Positions 55,617 through 64,000 of a stretch of DNA of 64,000 bases are shown here, piece by piece. The stretch spans positions 558,001 through 622,000 of the forward strand of contig NZ_CAJYDW010000012.1 of NCBI RefSeq assembly GCF_913774235.1, written 5' to 3'. The translations under genes and the position numbers were made by a program. Numbering within the stretch: position 1 is the stretch's first letter; every line of letters starts with the position of its first letter. The notes beneath the pieces are model-generated. The model searched no databases, was not told where the DNA came from, and saw only the letters and a list, made by a program, of their open reading frames with translations. Source of the stretch: an uncultured Pseudomonas sp. Lineage in GTDB: Bacteria > Pseudomonadota > Gammaproteobacteria > Pseudomonadales > Pseudomonadaceae.

Positions 55617-56762
55617 ATGACCGTCCACGGCTATCACGACCTGAGATTCGAATCCGTCCGCGAGGCCTTCGCCGACCTGCTCGCCGCCGGCCAGACCCGG
55701 GGGGCGGCGCTGTGCGTCCAGGTCGGCGGGGAAACCGTGCTGGACCTCTGGGGTGGCCTGGCCGACAAGGACGGCCAGACGCCCTGGCACACCGATACCC
55801 TGCTGAATCTCTTCTCCTGCACCAAGGCCTTCACTTCGGTGGCGGCGCTGCAGCTGGTGGAGGAGGGCAAGCTGGCCCTCGACGCCCCGGTGGCCGAGCG
55901 CTGGCCGGAGTTCGCTGCCGCCGGCAAAGCCGAGATCACCCTGCGCCAGTTGCTCAGTCATCGCTCGGGCGTCTCGGCGCTACGCGAGCGCCTGGCCGGC
56001 GATGCTCTCTACGACTGGGCGCAGATGAGCGCCGCCGTGGCCGCCGAGGCCCCCTGGTGGACGCCTGGCACCGCCCATGGCTATGCCCCCATCACCTTCG
56101 GCTGGCTGCTCGGCGAGTTGATCCGCCGCGCCGATGGCCGCGCCCCCGGTGAGGCCATCGTGGCGCGCACCGCCAAACGGCTTGGCCTGGATTTCCACAT
56201 CGGCCTGCCGGCGAGCGAGGACGAGCGCGTCGCCCATATCGTCCGCGGCAAGGGTGTACTGGGCGATGCCGCCGCGCAGCGCCTGCTCAAGACCACCATG
56301 AGCGAGCCGGCCGCCTTGCCGACCCTGGCCTTCGGCAATCCCTCCGGGGTGCTCACCAGCACCAACAAGCCCGAATGGCGTCGCTTCGAACAGCCAGCGG
56401 CCAACGGCCACGGCCATGCGCGCAGCCTGGCCGGCTTCTATGCCGGCCTGCTGGCGGGCGATCTACTGGAGTGGGAAACCCTGAGCGAGGCCTTGGGCGA
56501 GCACAGCCAGGGTGAGGATCGCACCCTGCTGACCCCGACTCGCTTCGGCCTGGGCTTCATGCTCGATCAGCCAGACCAGGCCAACGCCACCTACGGCCTC
56601 GGCCCCCAGGCCTTCGGTCATCCGGGCGCGGGCGGCTCGACCGGCTTCGCCGATCCCGAGCGCGAGGTGGCCTTCGGCTTCGTCACCAACACCCTGGGGC
56701 CCTATGTGCTGATGGACCCGCGCGCCCAGGCTCTGGCCAGGGCGGTGAAGGACTGCCTCTGA
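55617..56762 (+). CDS. Serine hydrolase of the beta-lactamase/EstB family
   Basis: A 381-residue class C beta-lactamase-like hydrolase. The nucleophile motif SCTK (LFSCTKAFTS) and the conserved Tyr region (YAPITFGWLLGELIRR) are visible; the third motif is HPGAGGSTGF. Such proteins are mostly carboxylesterases, not penicillin-degrading enzymes; no signal peptide, so it is cytoplasmic. The start has AGGAG 6 nt upstream. Confidence 0.9.
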   Translation: MTVHGYHDLRFESVREAFADLLAAGQTRGAALCVQVGGETVLDLWGGLADKDGQTPWHTDTLLNLFSCTKAFTSVAALQLVEEGKLALDAPVAERWPEFAAAGKAEITLRQLLSHRSGVSALRERLAGDALYDWAQMSAAVAAEAPWWTPGTAHGYAPITFGWLLGELIRRADGRAPGEAIVARTAKRLGLDFHIGLPASEDERVAHIVRGKGVLGDAAAQRLLKTTMSEPAALPTLAFGNPSGVLTSTNKPEWRRFEQPAANGHGHARSLAGFYAGLLAGDLLEWETLSEALGEHSQGEDRTLLTPTRFGLGFMLDQPDQANATYGLGPQAFGHPGAGGSTGFADPEREVAFGFVTNTLGPYVLMDPRAQALARAVKDCL

Positions 56763-56879
56763 GGTTCGGTAGTCGCCCCGACCTTTGGCACCTGGCGCCC
56801 GGTTATGCTTAGCTGATCGGCTGCCGGGACCGGCCGGGTAGCGGCGCCGGTGCCATCAACCTTCCGAAGGGAGTCTGCC

Positions 56880-57908
56880 ATGACCTCTGGCGCACCGGCG
56901 CGCGGCACCATCGCCACCGAATTGCTGCACGAGGCCCTGGCCGCCTACGTCACCGCCGAGCGCTCGGCGGCGGACCTGCTCCTCGAACTGGGCCTGAACC
57001 CCGCCTGCCTGGCCGAGCCGCGGGTCCCGGTCGCCTTCTACGGCCGCTTCTGGCGCCGCCTGGCACTGCGCTTCGATGACGAGTTCTTCGGCATGGATTC
57101 GCGCCGCCTGCGCTCTGGCAGCTTCGCCTACCTCTGCCGCCTGAGCCTGACCCAGACCCGCCTGGGCGATGCCCTGGAACTGGTCCTGGGCTTCCTCAAC
57201 CTCGGCTTCGAACAGCGGGAGGCGCACCTGGTCCGGCAACGCAGCCTGGCGTCCATTCAGCTGCGCGAGCCCGAGGGACAGCAGACGCGGGCCTTCACCT
57301 GTTTCACCTACTGGCTGATCGTGCATGGCCTGGCCTGCTGGTTGATCGGGCGCCGGATCCCCTTGCTGGCAGTGGAGCTGTGCTGCCCCGAGCCGGCCTT
57401 CACCGACGACTACCGGGTGCTGTTCTTCGACAACCTTAGATTCGGCCAGCCGCAGACCCGGCTGATCTTCGCCGCCGAGGTGCTCGATGCCCCGGTGCGC
57501 CGGACGCCAGCGGACGTGGCGCGTTTCCTTACCGGGGCACCGAACAACATCCTGCAGCGCTACCGCGACCCCGACAGCCTCGCCGAGCGCCTCAAGGCGC
57601 GACTGCGCGAGCTGCCTGGTGACCAGTGGCCGACCGGCGAGGTCATGGCACAGGCGCTGCACCTGTCTTCGGCCACGCTACGCCGCCGGCTGGCGGAGCA
57701 GGGGCAGTCCTACCAGGCGCTTAAGGACAGCGTCCGCCGCGAGCGCGCCATCGCCTGGCTGGCCGACCAGGGCCGCAGCCTGGACGACATCGCCGTGGCG
57801 CTGGGCTTCTCCGATGCCCGCGCCTTCCACAAGGGCTTTCGCAAATGGACCGGGACCAACCCCGGCCACTATCGCCAGCTGATCCTGGCCGGTGCCGCAC
57901 CGGCCTGA
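56880..57908 (+). CDS. AraC family regulator, Arabinose_bd (PF12625-like) type
   Basis: A 342-residue regulator with an N-terminal OruR/ArgR-like sensor domain (about 1-190) and a C-terminal HTH_18 (LSSATLRRRLAEQGQSYQALKDSVRRERA; LDDIAVALGFSDARAFHKGFRKWTG). Upstream and in the same direction as the acyl-CoA dehydrogenase (140 nt apart), so it may activate it. Inducer unknown. Confidence 0.9.
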   Translation: MTSGAPARGTIATELLHEALAAYVTAERSAADLLLELGLNPACLAEPRVPVAFYGRFWRRLALRFDDEFFGMDSRRLRSGSFAYLCRLSLTQTRLGDALELVLGFLNLGFEQREAHLVRQRSLASIQLREPEGQQTRAFTCFTYWLIVHGLACWLIGRRIPLLAVELCCPEPAFTDDYRVLFFDNLRFGQPQTRLIFAAEVLDAPVRRTPADVARFLTGAPNNILQRYRDPDSLAERLKARLRELPGDQWPTGEVMAQALHLSSATLRRRLAEQGQSYQALKDSVRRERAIAWLADQGRSLDDIAVALGFSDARAFHKGFRKWTGTNPGHYRQLILAGAAPA

Positions 57909-58047
57909 CTGTCCAAACCGCTCAGCCTGGCTGCCACTTTAGGCCATTGTACGGACGGACCGACACGCTAGAGTCGAGCCCGTCGATCGCCCTCGCTGCC
58001 CGCGGCAGCGCTCGCTCCTGGCGGTCGCCAACGTCGAGGAGTCGTCC

Positions 58048-59181
58048 ATGCTGGTCACCGAAGAACAACAGCACATCGCCGACCTGGCCCGGCGCTTCGC
58101 CCAGGAGCGACTCAGGCCCTTCGCCGCCGACTGGGACCGGGAGAGTCGCTTTCCCCGCGAGGCTCTAAGCGAGATGGCCGAGCTGGGTTTCTTGGGGATG
58201 CTGGTACCGGATACCTGGGGCGGTTGCGACACCGGCTACGTGGCCTATGCCCTGGCCCTGGAAGAGATCGCCGCAGGTGATGGCGCCTGCTCCACCATCA
58301 TGAGCGTGCACAACTCGGTGGGCTGCGTGCCCATCGCCCGCTTTGGCACCGATGAGCAGAAAGAGCGTTTCCTCACGCCCCTGGCCAGCGGCGAGATGCT
58401 CGGCGCCTTCGCCCTCACCGAACCCCAGGCGGGCTCCGATGCCAGCGACCTGCGCACCCGGGCGCGGCGCGACGGCGACCATTACGTCATCAACGGCGCC
58501 AAGCAGTTCATCACCTCCGGCAGCCAGGCCGGGCTGGTGCTGGTCTTCGCGGTCACCGATCCGGCCGCGGGCAAGAAGGGCATCTCCGCCTTCATGGTGC
58601 CCACCGATACCCCCGGCTACCAGGTGGTGCGCGTCGAGCTCAAGCTGGGTCTGCACGCCTCCGACACCTGCCAGATCCAGTTCGACGAGGTGCGGGTGCC
58701 GGCAGCCTATCGGCTGGGGGAGGAGGGCGAGGGCTATCGCATCGCCCTGGCCAACCTGGAGGGTGGGCGCATCGGCATCGCCGCCCAGGCGGTCGGTATG
58801 GCTCGCGCCGCCTTCGACTATGCGCGGGATTACGCCCGCGAGCGGCAGGCCTTCGGCAAGCCCATCGTCGAGCATCAGGCGGTGGCCTTCCGTCTCGCCG
58901 ACATGGCCACCGAGATCGCCGTGGCGCGGCAGATGGTGCTGCATGCAGCGGCCCTCCGCGATGCCGGGCGGCCGGCGCTGACCGAAGCCTCCATGGCCAA
59001 GCTGTTCGCCTCGGAGATGGCCGAGCGTGTCTGCTCCGCGGCCTTGCAGACCCTGGGCGGCTACGGCTACCTGAACGACTATCCGCTGGAGCGGATCTAT
59101 CGCGACGCCCGCATCTGCCAGATCTACGAAGGCACCAGCGACATCCAGCGCCTGGTCATCGCTCGCCAACTGGCCTCATGA
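58048..59181 (+). CDS. Acyl-CoA dehydrogenase
   Basis: A 377-residue flavoprotein of the ACAD family catalysing alpha-beta oxidation of an acyl-CoA. Visible: [18 protein letters not shown], WxTxTSS-like FITSGSQAG, and a C-terminal [40 protein letters not shown] with the catalytic Glu in the EGTS region. Likely short/branched-chain type; substrate length not assignable. It follows the AraC regulator. SD GAGGAG is present 8 nt upstream. Confidence 0.94.
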   Translation: MLVTEEQQHIADLARRFAQERLRPFAADWDRESRFPREALSEMAELGFLGMLVPDTWGGCDTGYVAYALALEEIAAGDGACSTIMSVHNSVGCVPIARFGTDEQKERFLTPLASGEMLGAFALTEPQAGSDASDLRTRARRDGDHYVINGAKQFITSGSQAGLVLVFAVTDPAAGKKGISAFMVPTDTPGYQVVRVELKLGLHASDTCQIQFDEVRVPAAYRLGEEGEGYRIALANLEGGRIGIAAQAVGMARAAFDYARDYARERQAFGKPIVEHQAVAFRLADMATEIAVARQMVLHAAALRDAGRPALTEASMAKLFASEMAERVCSAALQTLGGYGYLNDYPLERIYRDARICQIYEGTSDIQRLVIARQLAS

Positions 59182-59403
59182 GTCCTGGCCGGGTCCGAGC
59201 GATCCGGCAATCCGCCGACCGCGCCGATCAGGCCGGCTGGCTGCCATCGGTCCCGCTGGTCTCGCGGCTCGGCCGATAGGCCTCAGGCCGACAAAGACCG
59301 CGCCACCCGCCAGGTTGCCGAGGAACACCGCGACCGGCTTGGGCAGCAACTGTGCCCAGTCGAGCTTGCCGGGGAAGGCCAGCCAGACGGCAAAGCATCC
59401 AGC
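59179..59403 (-). pseudogene. Decayed C-terminal fragment of a formate/nitrite-type transporter
   Basis: Minus-strand frame from a stop at 59404-59406. It reads AGCFAVWLAFPGKLDW, then AVFLGNLAGGAVFVGL, two patterns seen in FNT transporters (CxAVWxAF and the final GNxxGGAxFVG helix) but here joined closely with most of the intervening helices missing. The last ~35 codons are Arg/Pro-rich and not protein-like. Relic, no start. Family assignment moderate. Confidence 0.45.
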
Positions 59404-59571
59404 CTAAAGCTGCCGCTGGTCGGCCAATCTGCAAAATTCGTGACTCCACCGCTTTGCCAGCCGTAGCTTTGCGGCCACAATCTCGAAACTACTTTAAGTT
59501 CACTCGCGTCACCGGCTCTAGCCGGGACGCCGGATTCCTCCGTCCTCCGGTTCGCCGATGGGAAACCTTGC

Positions 59572-60417
59572 ATGAAGCTGATCAAATCCACCACCCTGAT
59601 TCTCTGCCTGGGCGTATCCGCCTGTAGTTCGTTCCAAGGCCAGGACGCCCAGTCCTCGGCCGCTGCCAAGCCGGGCGATGCCCAGGCCGCCACCGCTGCC
59701 AGCGGCGGTCATTGGTGGTGGCCCTTCGGCGCTGCCGACAAGCCGGCCGAACCGGCCAAGCCGGTCGCCAAGGCGGCCGAAGCCAAGCCTGAACCCAAGG
59801 CCGTGGCCAAGGCACCGGCGGCCAAGCCGGAGCCTGCCGCCGCCAGCGGCGAGAAGGCCAGCCATTGGTGGTGGCCGTTCGGCGGTGAGGACGCCAAGCC
59901 GGTCGCCAAGGCCGAAGAACTCAAGCCGGTGCCGGTCAAGGTCAGCAAGGCCTGGCTGGACGAGCACGAGCAGAAACTCCGCGTCGCCGTGGCCGGCAGC
60001 AACGTCAAGGTCGAGCGCCGCGACGATGCCCTGGTGCTGGTGACGCCGGTGGATGGCTCCTTCAACCCGGATCGCGCCGAGATGCTGCTGCCGGTGATGC
60101 TCGGCCCGCTGTCCCGCTCGGCCAAGTCGGTCAGCGTCGACGAGGACAGCGCGGTCATCGTGCTCGGCTTCAGTGACAGCACCGGCGCCGCGGCGCTCAA
60201 CGACAAGATCAGCCTGCAGCGTGCCCAGGCCGTGGCGGCGATCTTCCGGCTCAGCGGCTATAGCGGCAATCGCCTGATCGTGCGCGGCCTGGCCGCCGCC
60301 CATCCGCGCGCCGATAACGCCACCGCCGCTGGCCGCGCCGCCAATCGCCGGGTCGAGGTGTTGATCCAGCCGCGCGCCACGGTGCTGGCCAGTCTGCAGT
60401 CCCTGGCTTCTCGCTAA
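59572..60417 (+). CDS. OmpA-like lipoprotein with duplicated HWWWPFG motif
   Basis: A 281-residue lipoprotein: lipobox ending SAC (Cys18), then a Lys/Pro/Ala-rich extended region carrying two copies of HWWWPFG (47-53 and 98-104), each followed by AKPVAKA-type spacers. The C-terminal half is an OmpA-like domain (about 150-275; VIVLGFSDSTGAAALNDKISLQRAQAV, NRRVEVLI). It should bind peptidoglycan. Function of the tryptophan motifs unknown. The start at MKLIKS is supported by the signal peptide. Confidence 0.85.
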   Translation: MKLIKSTTLILCLGVSACSSFQGQDAQSSAAAKPGDAQAATAASGGHWWWPFGAADKPAEPAKPVAKAAEAKPEPKAVAKAPAAKPEPAAASGEKASHWWWPFGGEDAKPVAKAEELKPVPVKVSKAWLDEHEQKLRVAVAGSNVKVERRDDALVLVTPVDGSFNPDRAEMLLPVMLGPLSRSAKSVSVDEDSAVIVLGFSDSTGAAALNDKISLQRAQAVAAIFRLSGYSGNRLIVRGLAAAHPRADNATAAGRAANRRVEVLIQPRATVLASLQSLASR

Positions 60418-60500
60418 GTCAGGTAAGCTTGTCCTGGAGCAGGCGAGCGGGGCGGGACTTGGTTAAGCTAGGTCGCTGACGATCCACGTTGGAGACCACC

Positions 60501-61148
60501 ATGTCACCGTCCCTCGCCGATATGCGTCGCGACTACACCCGCGACGGCCTGACCGAACAGCAGGCACCCGCCGATCCCTATGCCCTCTTCGGTCAGTGGT
60601 TCGAAGAGGCGGTACGCACCGAGCAGCCTCCCGTCGAAGCCAATGCCTGCTGGCTCGCCACCGTCGATGACGAGGGGCAGCCCCACTGCCGGGTGCTGCT
60701 GCTCAAGGGCGTCGATGCCCAGGGCTTCGTCTTCTACACCAACTACGATAGCGCCAAGGGCCAGCAACTGGCCGCCCAGCCGCGTGCCGCCATGACTTTC
60801 TTTTGGCCGGCGCTGGAGCGCCAGGTGCGCATCGAGGGGCTGGTGGAGCGGGTCTCCGCGGAAGAATCAGACGCCTACTACCGGGTGCGCCCGCTGGGCA
60901 GCCGCCTGGGCGCCTGGGCGTCGCCGCAGAGCGAGGCCATCGCCGATCGCCATGCCCTGGAGCAGCGCCTGGCCGAGGTGCAGCAGCGCTTCGCCGACGG
61001 CGAGCCCAGCCGGCCACCGTTCTGGGGAGGCTATCGCCTCAAGCCCCAGCGCATCGAATTCTGGCAGGGCCGTTCCAGCCGCCTGCACGACCGCCTCGAC
61101 TACCGGCGCGGCGAAGCGGGCTGGCACCGGCAGCGCCTGGCTCCTTAA
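60501..61148 (+). CDS. pdxH: Pyridoxamine 5'-phosphate oxidase
   Basis: A 215-residue FMN enzyme converting PNP/PMP to pyridoxal 5'-phosphate. Visible: [39 protein letters not shown] (FMN-binding strand set), [18 protein letters not shown] and the C-terminal [18 protein letters not shown]. Full length. Start MSPSLA has GGAG 6-7 nt upstream. Single gene. Confidence 0.97.
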   Translation: MSPSLADMRRDYTRDGLTEQQAPADPYALFGQWFEEAVRTEQPPVEANACWLATVDDEGQPHCRVLLLKGVDAQGFVFYTNYDSAKGQQLAAQPRAAMTFFWPALERQVRIEGLVERVSAEESDAYYRVRPLGSRLGAWASPQSEAIADRHALEQRLAEVQQRFADGEPSRPPFWGGYRLKPQRIEFWQGRSSRLHDRLDYRRGEAGWHRQRLAP

Positions 61149-61281
61149 GGCTTTCGCAAGGTACCCTCGCTACAGTCGCCGGAAACCTCCCCGGGTGCCC
61201 TGGGTCAAGGATAGTAGCGATCCGCGACCCAGACCCGTCGGGTGCGGCTTCCGGTCTTTCAACTGCCTTCGGAGTAGCTCC

Positions 61282-61746
61282 ATGAACAGAATCCTGCAAC
61301 TCGCCGCTGCCCTGACCGCCGTCGCCCTGTTGGCCGGCTGTGCATCCGACCAGTCCGGCGACGTCTATTCGCGCGACGAGGCCCGTCAGGTCCAGACCGT
61401 GCGCACCGGCACCATTACCGCCCTGCGCCCGGTCACCATCGAGGGCACCAAGTCGCCGGTCGGTGCCGGTGCTGGTGCGGTGGTGGGTGGCATCGGCGGC
61501 AGCGCCATCGGTGGCGGCCGCGGCAGCTTCGTCACCGCCATCATCGGTGCGGTGGCCGGCGGCCTGCTGGGTGCGGCGACCGAAGAGGGCTTCACCAAGG
61601 CCAATGGCGTCGAGATCACCGTGAAAGAAGACGATGGCGGCACCCGTGCCTATGTGCAGGCAGTCAACAAAGGCGAGATGTTCCGCGTCGGCGAGCGGGT
61701 GCGCATCATGACCGTCAACGGCACCAGCCGCGTCGCGCCCAACTGA
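61282..61746 (+). CDS. slyB: SlyB-like glycine-zipper outer-membrane lipoprotein
   Basis: A 154-residue lipoprotein: lipobox ending LLAGC (Cys20), then the glycine-zipper domain (GAGAGAVVGGIGGSAIGGG..AIIGAVAGGLLGAATEEG) that inserts in the outer membrane, and a C-terminal domain with GMEITVKEDD-like GVEITVKEDDGG. SlyB/Pcp-type, linked to envelope integrity. Start after AGGAG-like GGAGTAG. A strong terminator follows. Confidence 0.88.
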   Translation: MNRILQLAAALTAVALLAGCASDQSGDVYSRDEARQVQTVRTGTITALRPVTIEGTKSPVGAGAGAVVGGIGGSAIGGGRGSFVTAIIGAVAGGLLGAATEEGFTKANGVEITVKEDDGGTRAYVQAVNKGEMFRVGERVRIMTVNGTSRVAPN

Positions 61747-61839
61747 GCCCTGCGCCTGTCTACGAGGTGACCCAGGTGGTGACCTTGCAGACGAAGCCAC
61801 GGACGTAGCCGCCCGGGTACGTCCCTCGCCCTTCCAGAG

Positions 61840-61884
61840 CGGGCGTCCGACTCGCTAGACTGCGAGTCGGACGCCCGTTTGCGT
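61840..61884 (+). terminator. Intrinsic terminator downstream of slyB
   Basis: A 15-bp perfect stem CGGGCGTCCGACTCG (61840-61854) and its complement (61863-61877), 8-nt loop, then TTTGCGTTTT. The T-run is interrupted but the stem is very strong. Confidence 0.75.
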
Positions 61885-61983
61885 TTTCGCCCGTAAATAG
61901 TTGTCGCCTTGGCGCAATGCCGCACCCAAGGCTCGTCCTACAATCCCTTCCAGCGACCGCCGTGATCGGCAGGAGAAACCCCG

Positions 61984-63204
61984 ATGTCCGCTTCTCAACC
62001 CAATGTGCAACGCGCCGCCTTCGATGAGGTGATGGTTCCGACCTACGCCCCTGCCGCGTTCATTCCGGTGCGAGGAGAAGGCTCTCGCGTCTGGGACCAG
62101 GCCGGGCGTGAATACGTCGACTTCGCCGGCGGCATCGCCGTCAGCGCCCTGGGGCACGGTCACGCCGCGCTCGTCCAGGCGCTGACCGAACAGGCCAACA
62201 AGCTCTGGCACGTGTCCAACATCTACACCAACGAACCCGCCCTGCGCCTGGCGCGCAAGCTGGTGGACCATACCTTCGCCGACCGCGTCTTCTTCGCCAA
62301 CTCCGGCGCCGAAGCCAACGAAGCGGCCTGCAAGCTGGCCCGGCGTTATGGCCACGACGTCAGCGGCGGCAGCCGCTACGAGATCGTCGCTGCCACCAAC
62401 AGCTTCCATGGGCGGACCCTGTTCACCGTCAGCGTCGGTGGCCAGCCCAAGTATTCCGATGGCTTCGGTCCCAAGATCGAAGGCATTCGCCACGTACCCT
62501 ACAACGACCTGGCTGCTCTCGAAGCCGTGGTCTCGGACAAGACCTGCGCGGTCATCCTCGAGCCCATCCAGGGCGAGGGCGGCGTGCTACCGGCCGACCA
62601 GGCCTACCTCGAAGGCGCCCGCCGCCTGTGCGATGCCCATGGCGCCCTGTTGATCTTCGACGAGGTGCAAAGCGGCGTGGGCCGTAGTGGCCATCTCTAT
62701 GCCTACCAGCACTACGGCGTGGTACCGGACATCCTCACCAGCGCCAAGAGCCTGGGTGGTGGTTTCCCGCTGGCGGCCATGCTGACCACCGAGAAGGTCG
62801 CCCAACACTTCAGCGCTGGCGTGCACGGCAGCACCTACGGCGGCAATCCGCTGGGTTGCGCCGTGGGCGCTGCGCTGCTCGACATCGTCGCCACGCCGGA
62901 CACCCTGGCCGGCGTCGCCGCCCGGCATGAGCGCTTCGTCGCCGGCCTCGAGCGCCTCAACGCCCGCTATGGCCTGTTCCAGCAGGTACGGGGCCTGGGT
63001 CTGCTGCTCGGTGCCGTGCTCAACGACGCCTGGAAGGGGCGCGCCAAGGACATCGTCACCGCTGCCAACGAAGAGGGCCTGATGATCCTCCAGGCCGGTC
63101 CGGACGTGCTGCGTATCGCGCCGAGCCTGATCATCCCCGAGGCGGACATCGACGAAGGCCTGGCGCGGCTGGATCGCGCCCTGGCGCGCCTCACCCAAGG
63201 CTAA
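61984..63204 (+). CDS. aruC: Acetylornithine/succinylornithine aminotransferase, AruC type
   Basis: A 406-residue class III PLP aminotransferase. Visible: [41 protein letters not shown], and the PLP Lys in [15 protein letters not shown]. In pseudomonads AruC acts in the arginine succinyltransferase pathway on succinylornithine and can serve as acetylornithine transaminase. Directly followed by aruF (62 nt), supporting this assignment over argD. ArgR regulation is known for the family but no operator was verified here. Confidence 0.95.
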   Translation: MSASQPNVQRAAFDEVMVPTYAPAAFIPVRGEGSRVWDQAGREYVDFAGGIAVSALGHGHAALVQALTEQANKLWHVSNIYTNEPALRLARKLVDHTFADRVFFANSGAEANEAACKLARRYGHDVSGGSRYEIVAATNSFHGRTLFTVSVGGQPKYSDGFGPKIEGIRHVPYNDLAALEAVVSDKTCAVILEPIQGEGGVLPADQAYLEGARRLCDAHGALLIFDEVQSGVGRSGHLYAYQHYGVVPDILTSAKSLGGGFPLAAMLTTEKVAQHFSAGVHGSTYGGNPLGCAVGAALLDIVATPDTLAGVAARHERFVAGLERLNARYGLFQQVRGLGLLLGAVLNDAWKGRAKDIVTAANEEGLMILQAGPDVLRIAPSLIIPEADIDEGLARLDRALARLTQG

Positions 63205-63266
63205 TCTCCGGACGCGGGACGCGTACCGCTGGCATCCAGGGATGGATCCGTACACAAGGAGTTCTC

Positions 63267-64000
63267 ATGCTGGTAATGCGCCCTGCGCGGGCCGCGGATC
63301 TGCCCCTGGTCCAGCGGCTCGCCGCGGATAGCCCGGTCGGCGTCACCTCGCTGCCCGACAACCCCGAGCGGCTGCGCGACAAGATCCGCACCTCCGAGGC
63401 GTCGCTGGCGGCCGAGGTGGGCTTCCATGGCGAGGAGAGCTATTTCTTCGTACTCGAAGACAGCGCCACTGGCGAGCTGCTGGGCTGCTCGGCCATCGTC
63501 GCCTCGGCCGGCTTCTCCGAGCCCTTCTACAGTTTCCGCAACGAGACCTTCATCCACGCCTCGCGCGAGTTGAAGATCCACAACAAGGTCCATGTGCTGT
63601 CGCTCTGCCATGATCTCACCGGCAACAGCGTCCTCAGCAGTTTCTACGTCCAGCGCCCGCTGCTGGACACGCCCCATGCCGAACTCAATTCCCGTGCCCG
63701 GCTGCTGTTCATGGCCGCCCATCCGGAGCGCTTCGCCGAGTCCGTGGTGGTGGAGATCGTCGGCCTGTCGGACGAAGCCGGCGAATCGCCGTTCTGGAAC
63801 GGGGTAGGGCGCAACTTCTTCGACCTCGACTACGCCTCCGCCGAACGCCTGTCCGGCCAGAAGAGCCGTACCTTCCTCGCCGAGCTGATGCCGACCTATC
63901 CGCTCTATGTGCCCTTGCTGCCGGATAGTGCCCAGGAGGCCATGGGCCAGGTGCACCCGCGGGCGCAGATCACTTTCGACATCCTCAGTCGCGAAGGCTT
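63267..64000 (+). CDS. aruF: Arginine N-succinyltransferase alpha subunit, C-terminus outside window
   Basis: About 244 codons visible, cut by the right edge. It starts MLVMRPAR after AAGGAG (7 nt). The AstA-like fold shows PLVQRLAADSPVGVTSLPDN, FYSFRNETFIHASRELKIHNKVHVLSLCHDLTGNS and FWNGVGRNFFDLDYASAERLSG. First committed enzyme of arginine degradation with succinyl-CoA; in Pseudomonas it pairs with AruG as a heterodimer. Operon with aruC. Confidence 0.95.
   Translation, partial: MLVMRPARAADLPLVQRLAADSPVGVTSLPDNPERLRDKIRTSEASLAAEVGFHGEESYFFVLEDSATGELLGCSAIVASAGFSEPFYSFRNETFIHASRELKIHNKVHVLSLCHDLTGNSVLSSFYVQRPLLDTPHAELNSRARLLFMAAHPERFAESVVVEIVGLSDEAGESPFWNGVGRNFFDLDYASAERLSGQKSRTFLAELMPTYPLYVPLLPDSAQEAMGQVHPRAQITFDILSREG

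Overview
The window looks like a chromosomal segment of a Pseudomonas, most like the P. oryzihabitans/psychrotolerans group. The evidence is high GC, the thrS-infC-rpmI-rplT-pheS-pheT-ihfA-merR core block ending in tRNA-Pro, REP/BIME palindromes of the GTAGGAGCGG type, MuxABC-OpmB efflux genes and the aruC-aruF arginine succinyltransferase genes. Species is an inference; no rRNA is present. No CRISPR array, integrase, transposase or prophage was seen. Many long antisense open frames are artefacts of GC-rich codon bias and are left out.

Layout. 1-5.5 kb: partial oligopeptidase B, a membrane protein, a class II glutamine amidotransferase, DUF2937, tRNA-Val(GAC), a YfdX protein and a small membrane protein. 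5.7-13.1 kb: the translation block, with an apparent AUC start for infC, ending in tRNA-Pro(GGG). 13.1-16.5 kb: a compositionally different island with a type II restriction-modification pair directly after tRNA-Pro, flanked by decayed coding fragments. 16.5-25 kb: one eight-gene minus-strand operon for an unidentified acid sugar or sugar-acid conjugate: NAL/DHDPS-family aldolase, iron alcohol dehydrogenase, DUF1537 kinase, PdxA2, SSS symporter, signal-less sialidase-like Asp-box protein, SDR and DeoR regulator. Palindromic operator candidates lie in front of it. 25.2-33.2 kb: secreted HbpS/GlcG-like and hydroxyisourate hydrolase proteins, an MptE-like protein, YqaA with an apparent CTG start, a chemoreceptor, a monothiol DsbA-like protein, a PRISE-type reductase and a CoA-transferase of unusual domain order.

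33.2-44.4 kb: BaeSR-type two-component system with the MuxABC-OpmB RND pump. 44.4-52 kb: a BIME, YghU glutathione transferase, AraC regulator, a GNAT/C39-peptidase fusion divergent from a RimK-type ATP-grasp ligase, SEC-C and LEA-type proteins, YchJ and DUF6231. 52-64 kb: OmpA-like lipoproteins (one with a duplicated HWWWPFG motif), DUF1145, SOS-controlled dinG, a second BIME, a serine hydrolase, an AraC regulator, an acyl-CoA dehydrogenase, a decayed formate/nitrite-type transporter fragment, pdxH, a SlyB-like lipoprotein, and aruC with the start of aruF.

Two signals stand out. The first is the acid-sugar operon, whose gene set implies a pathway ending in dihydroxyacetone phosphate but whose substrate is unclear. 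The second is a pair of related 142-171 bp elements (35321-35491 and 53055-53196). Each begins on the last base of the stop codon of the gene before it. Each has 18-bp terminal inverted repeats whose inner arms differ between copies yet stay complementary within each copy.
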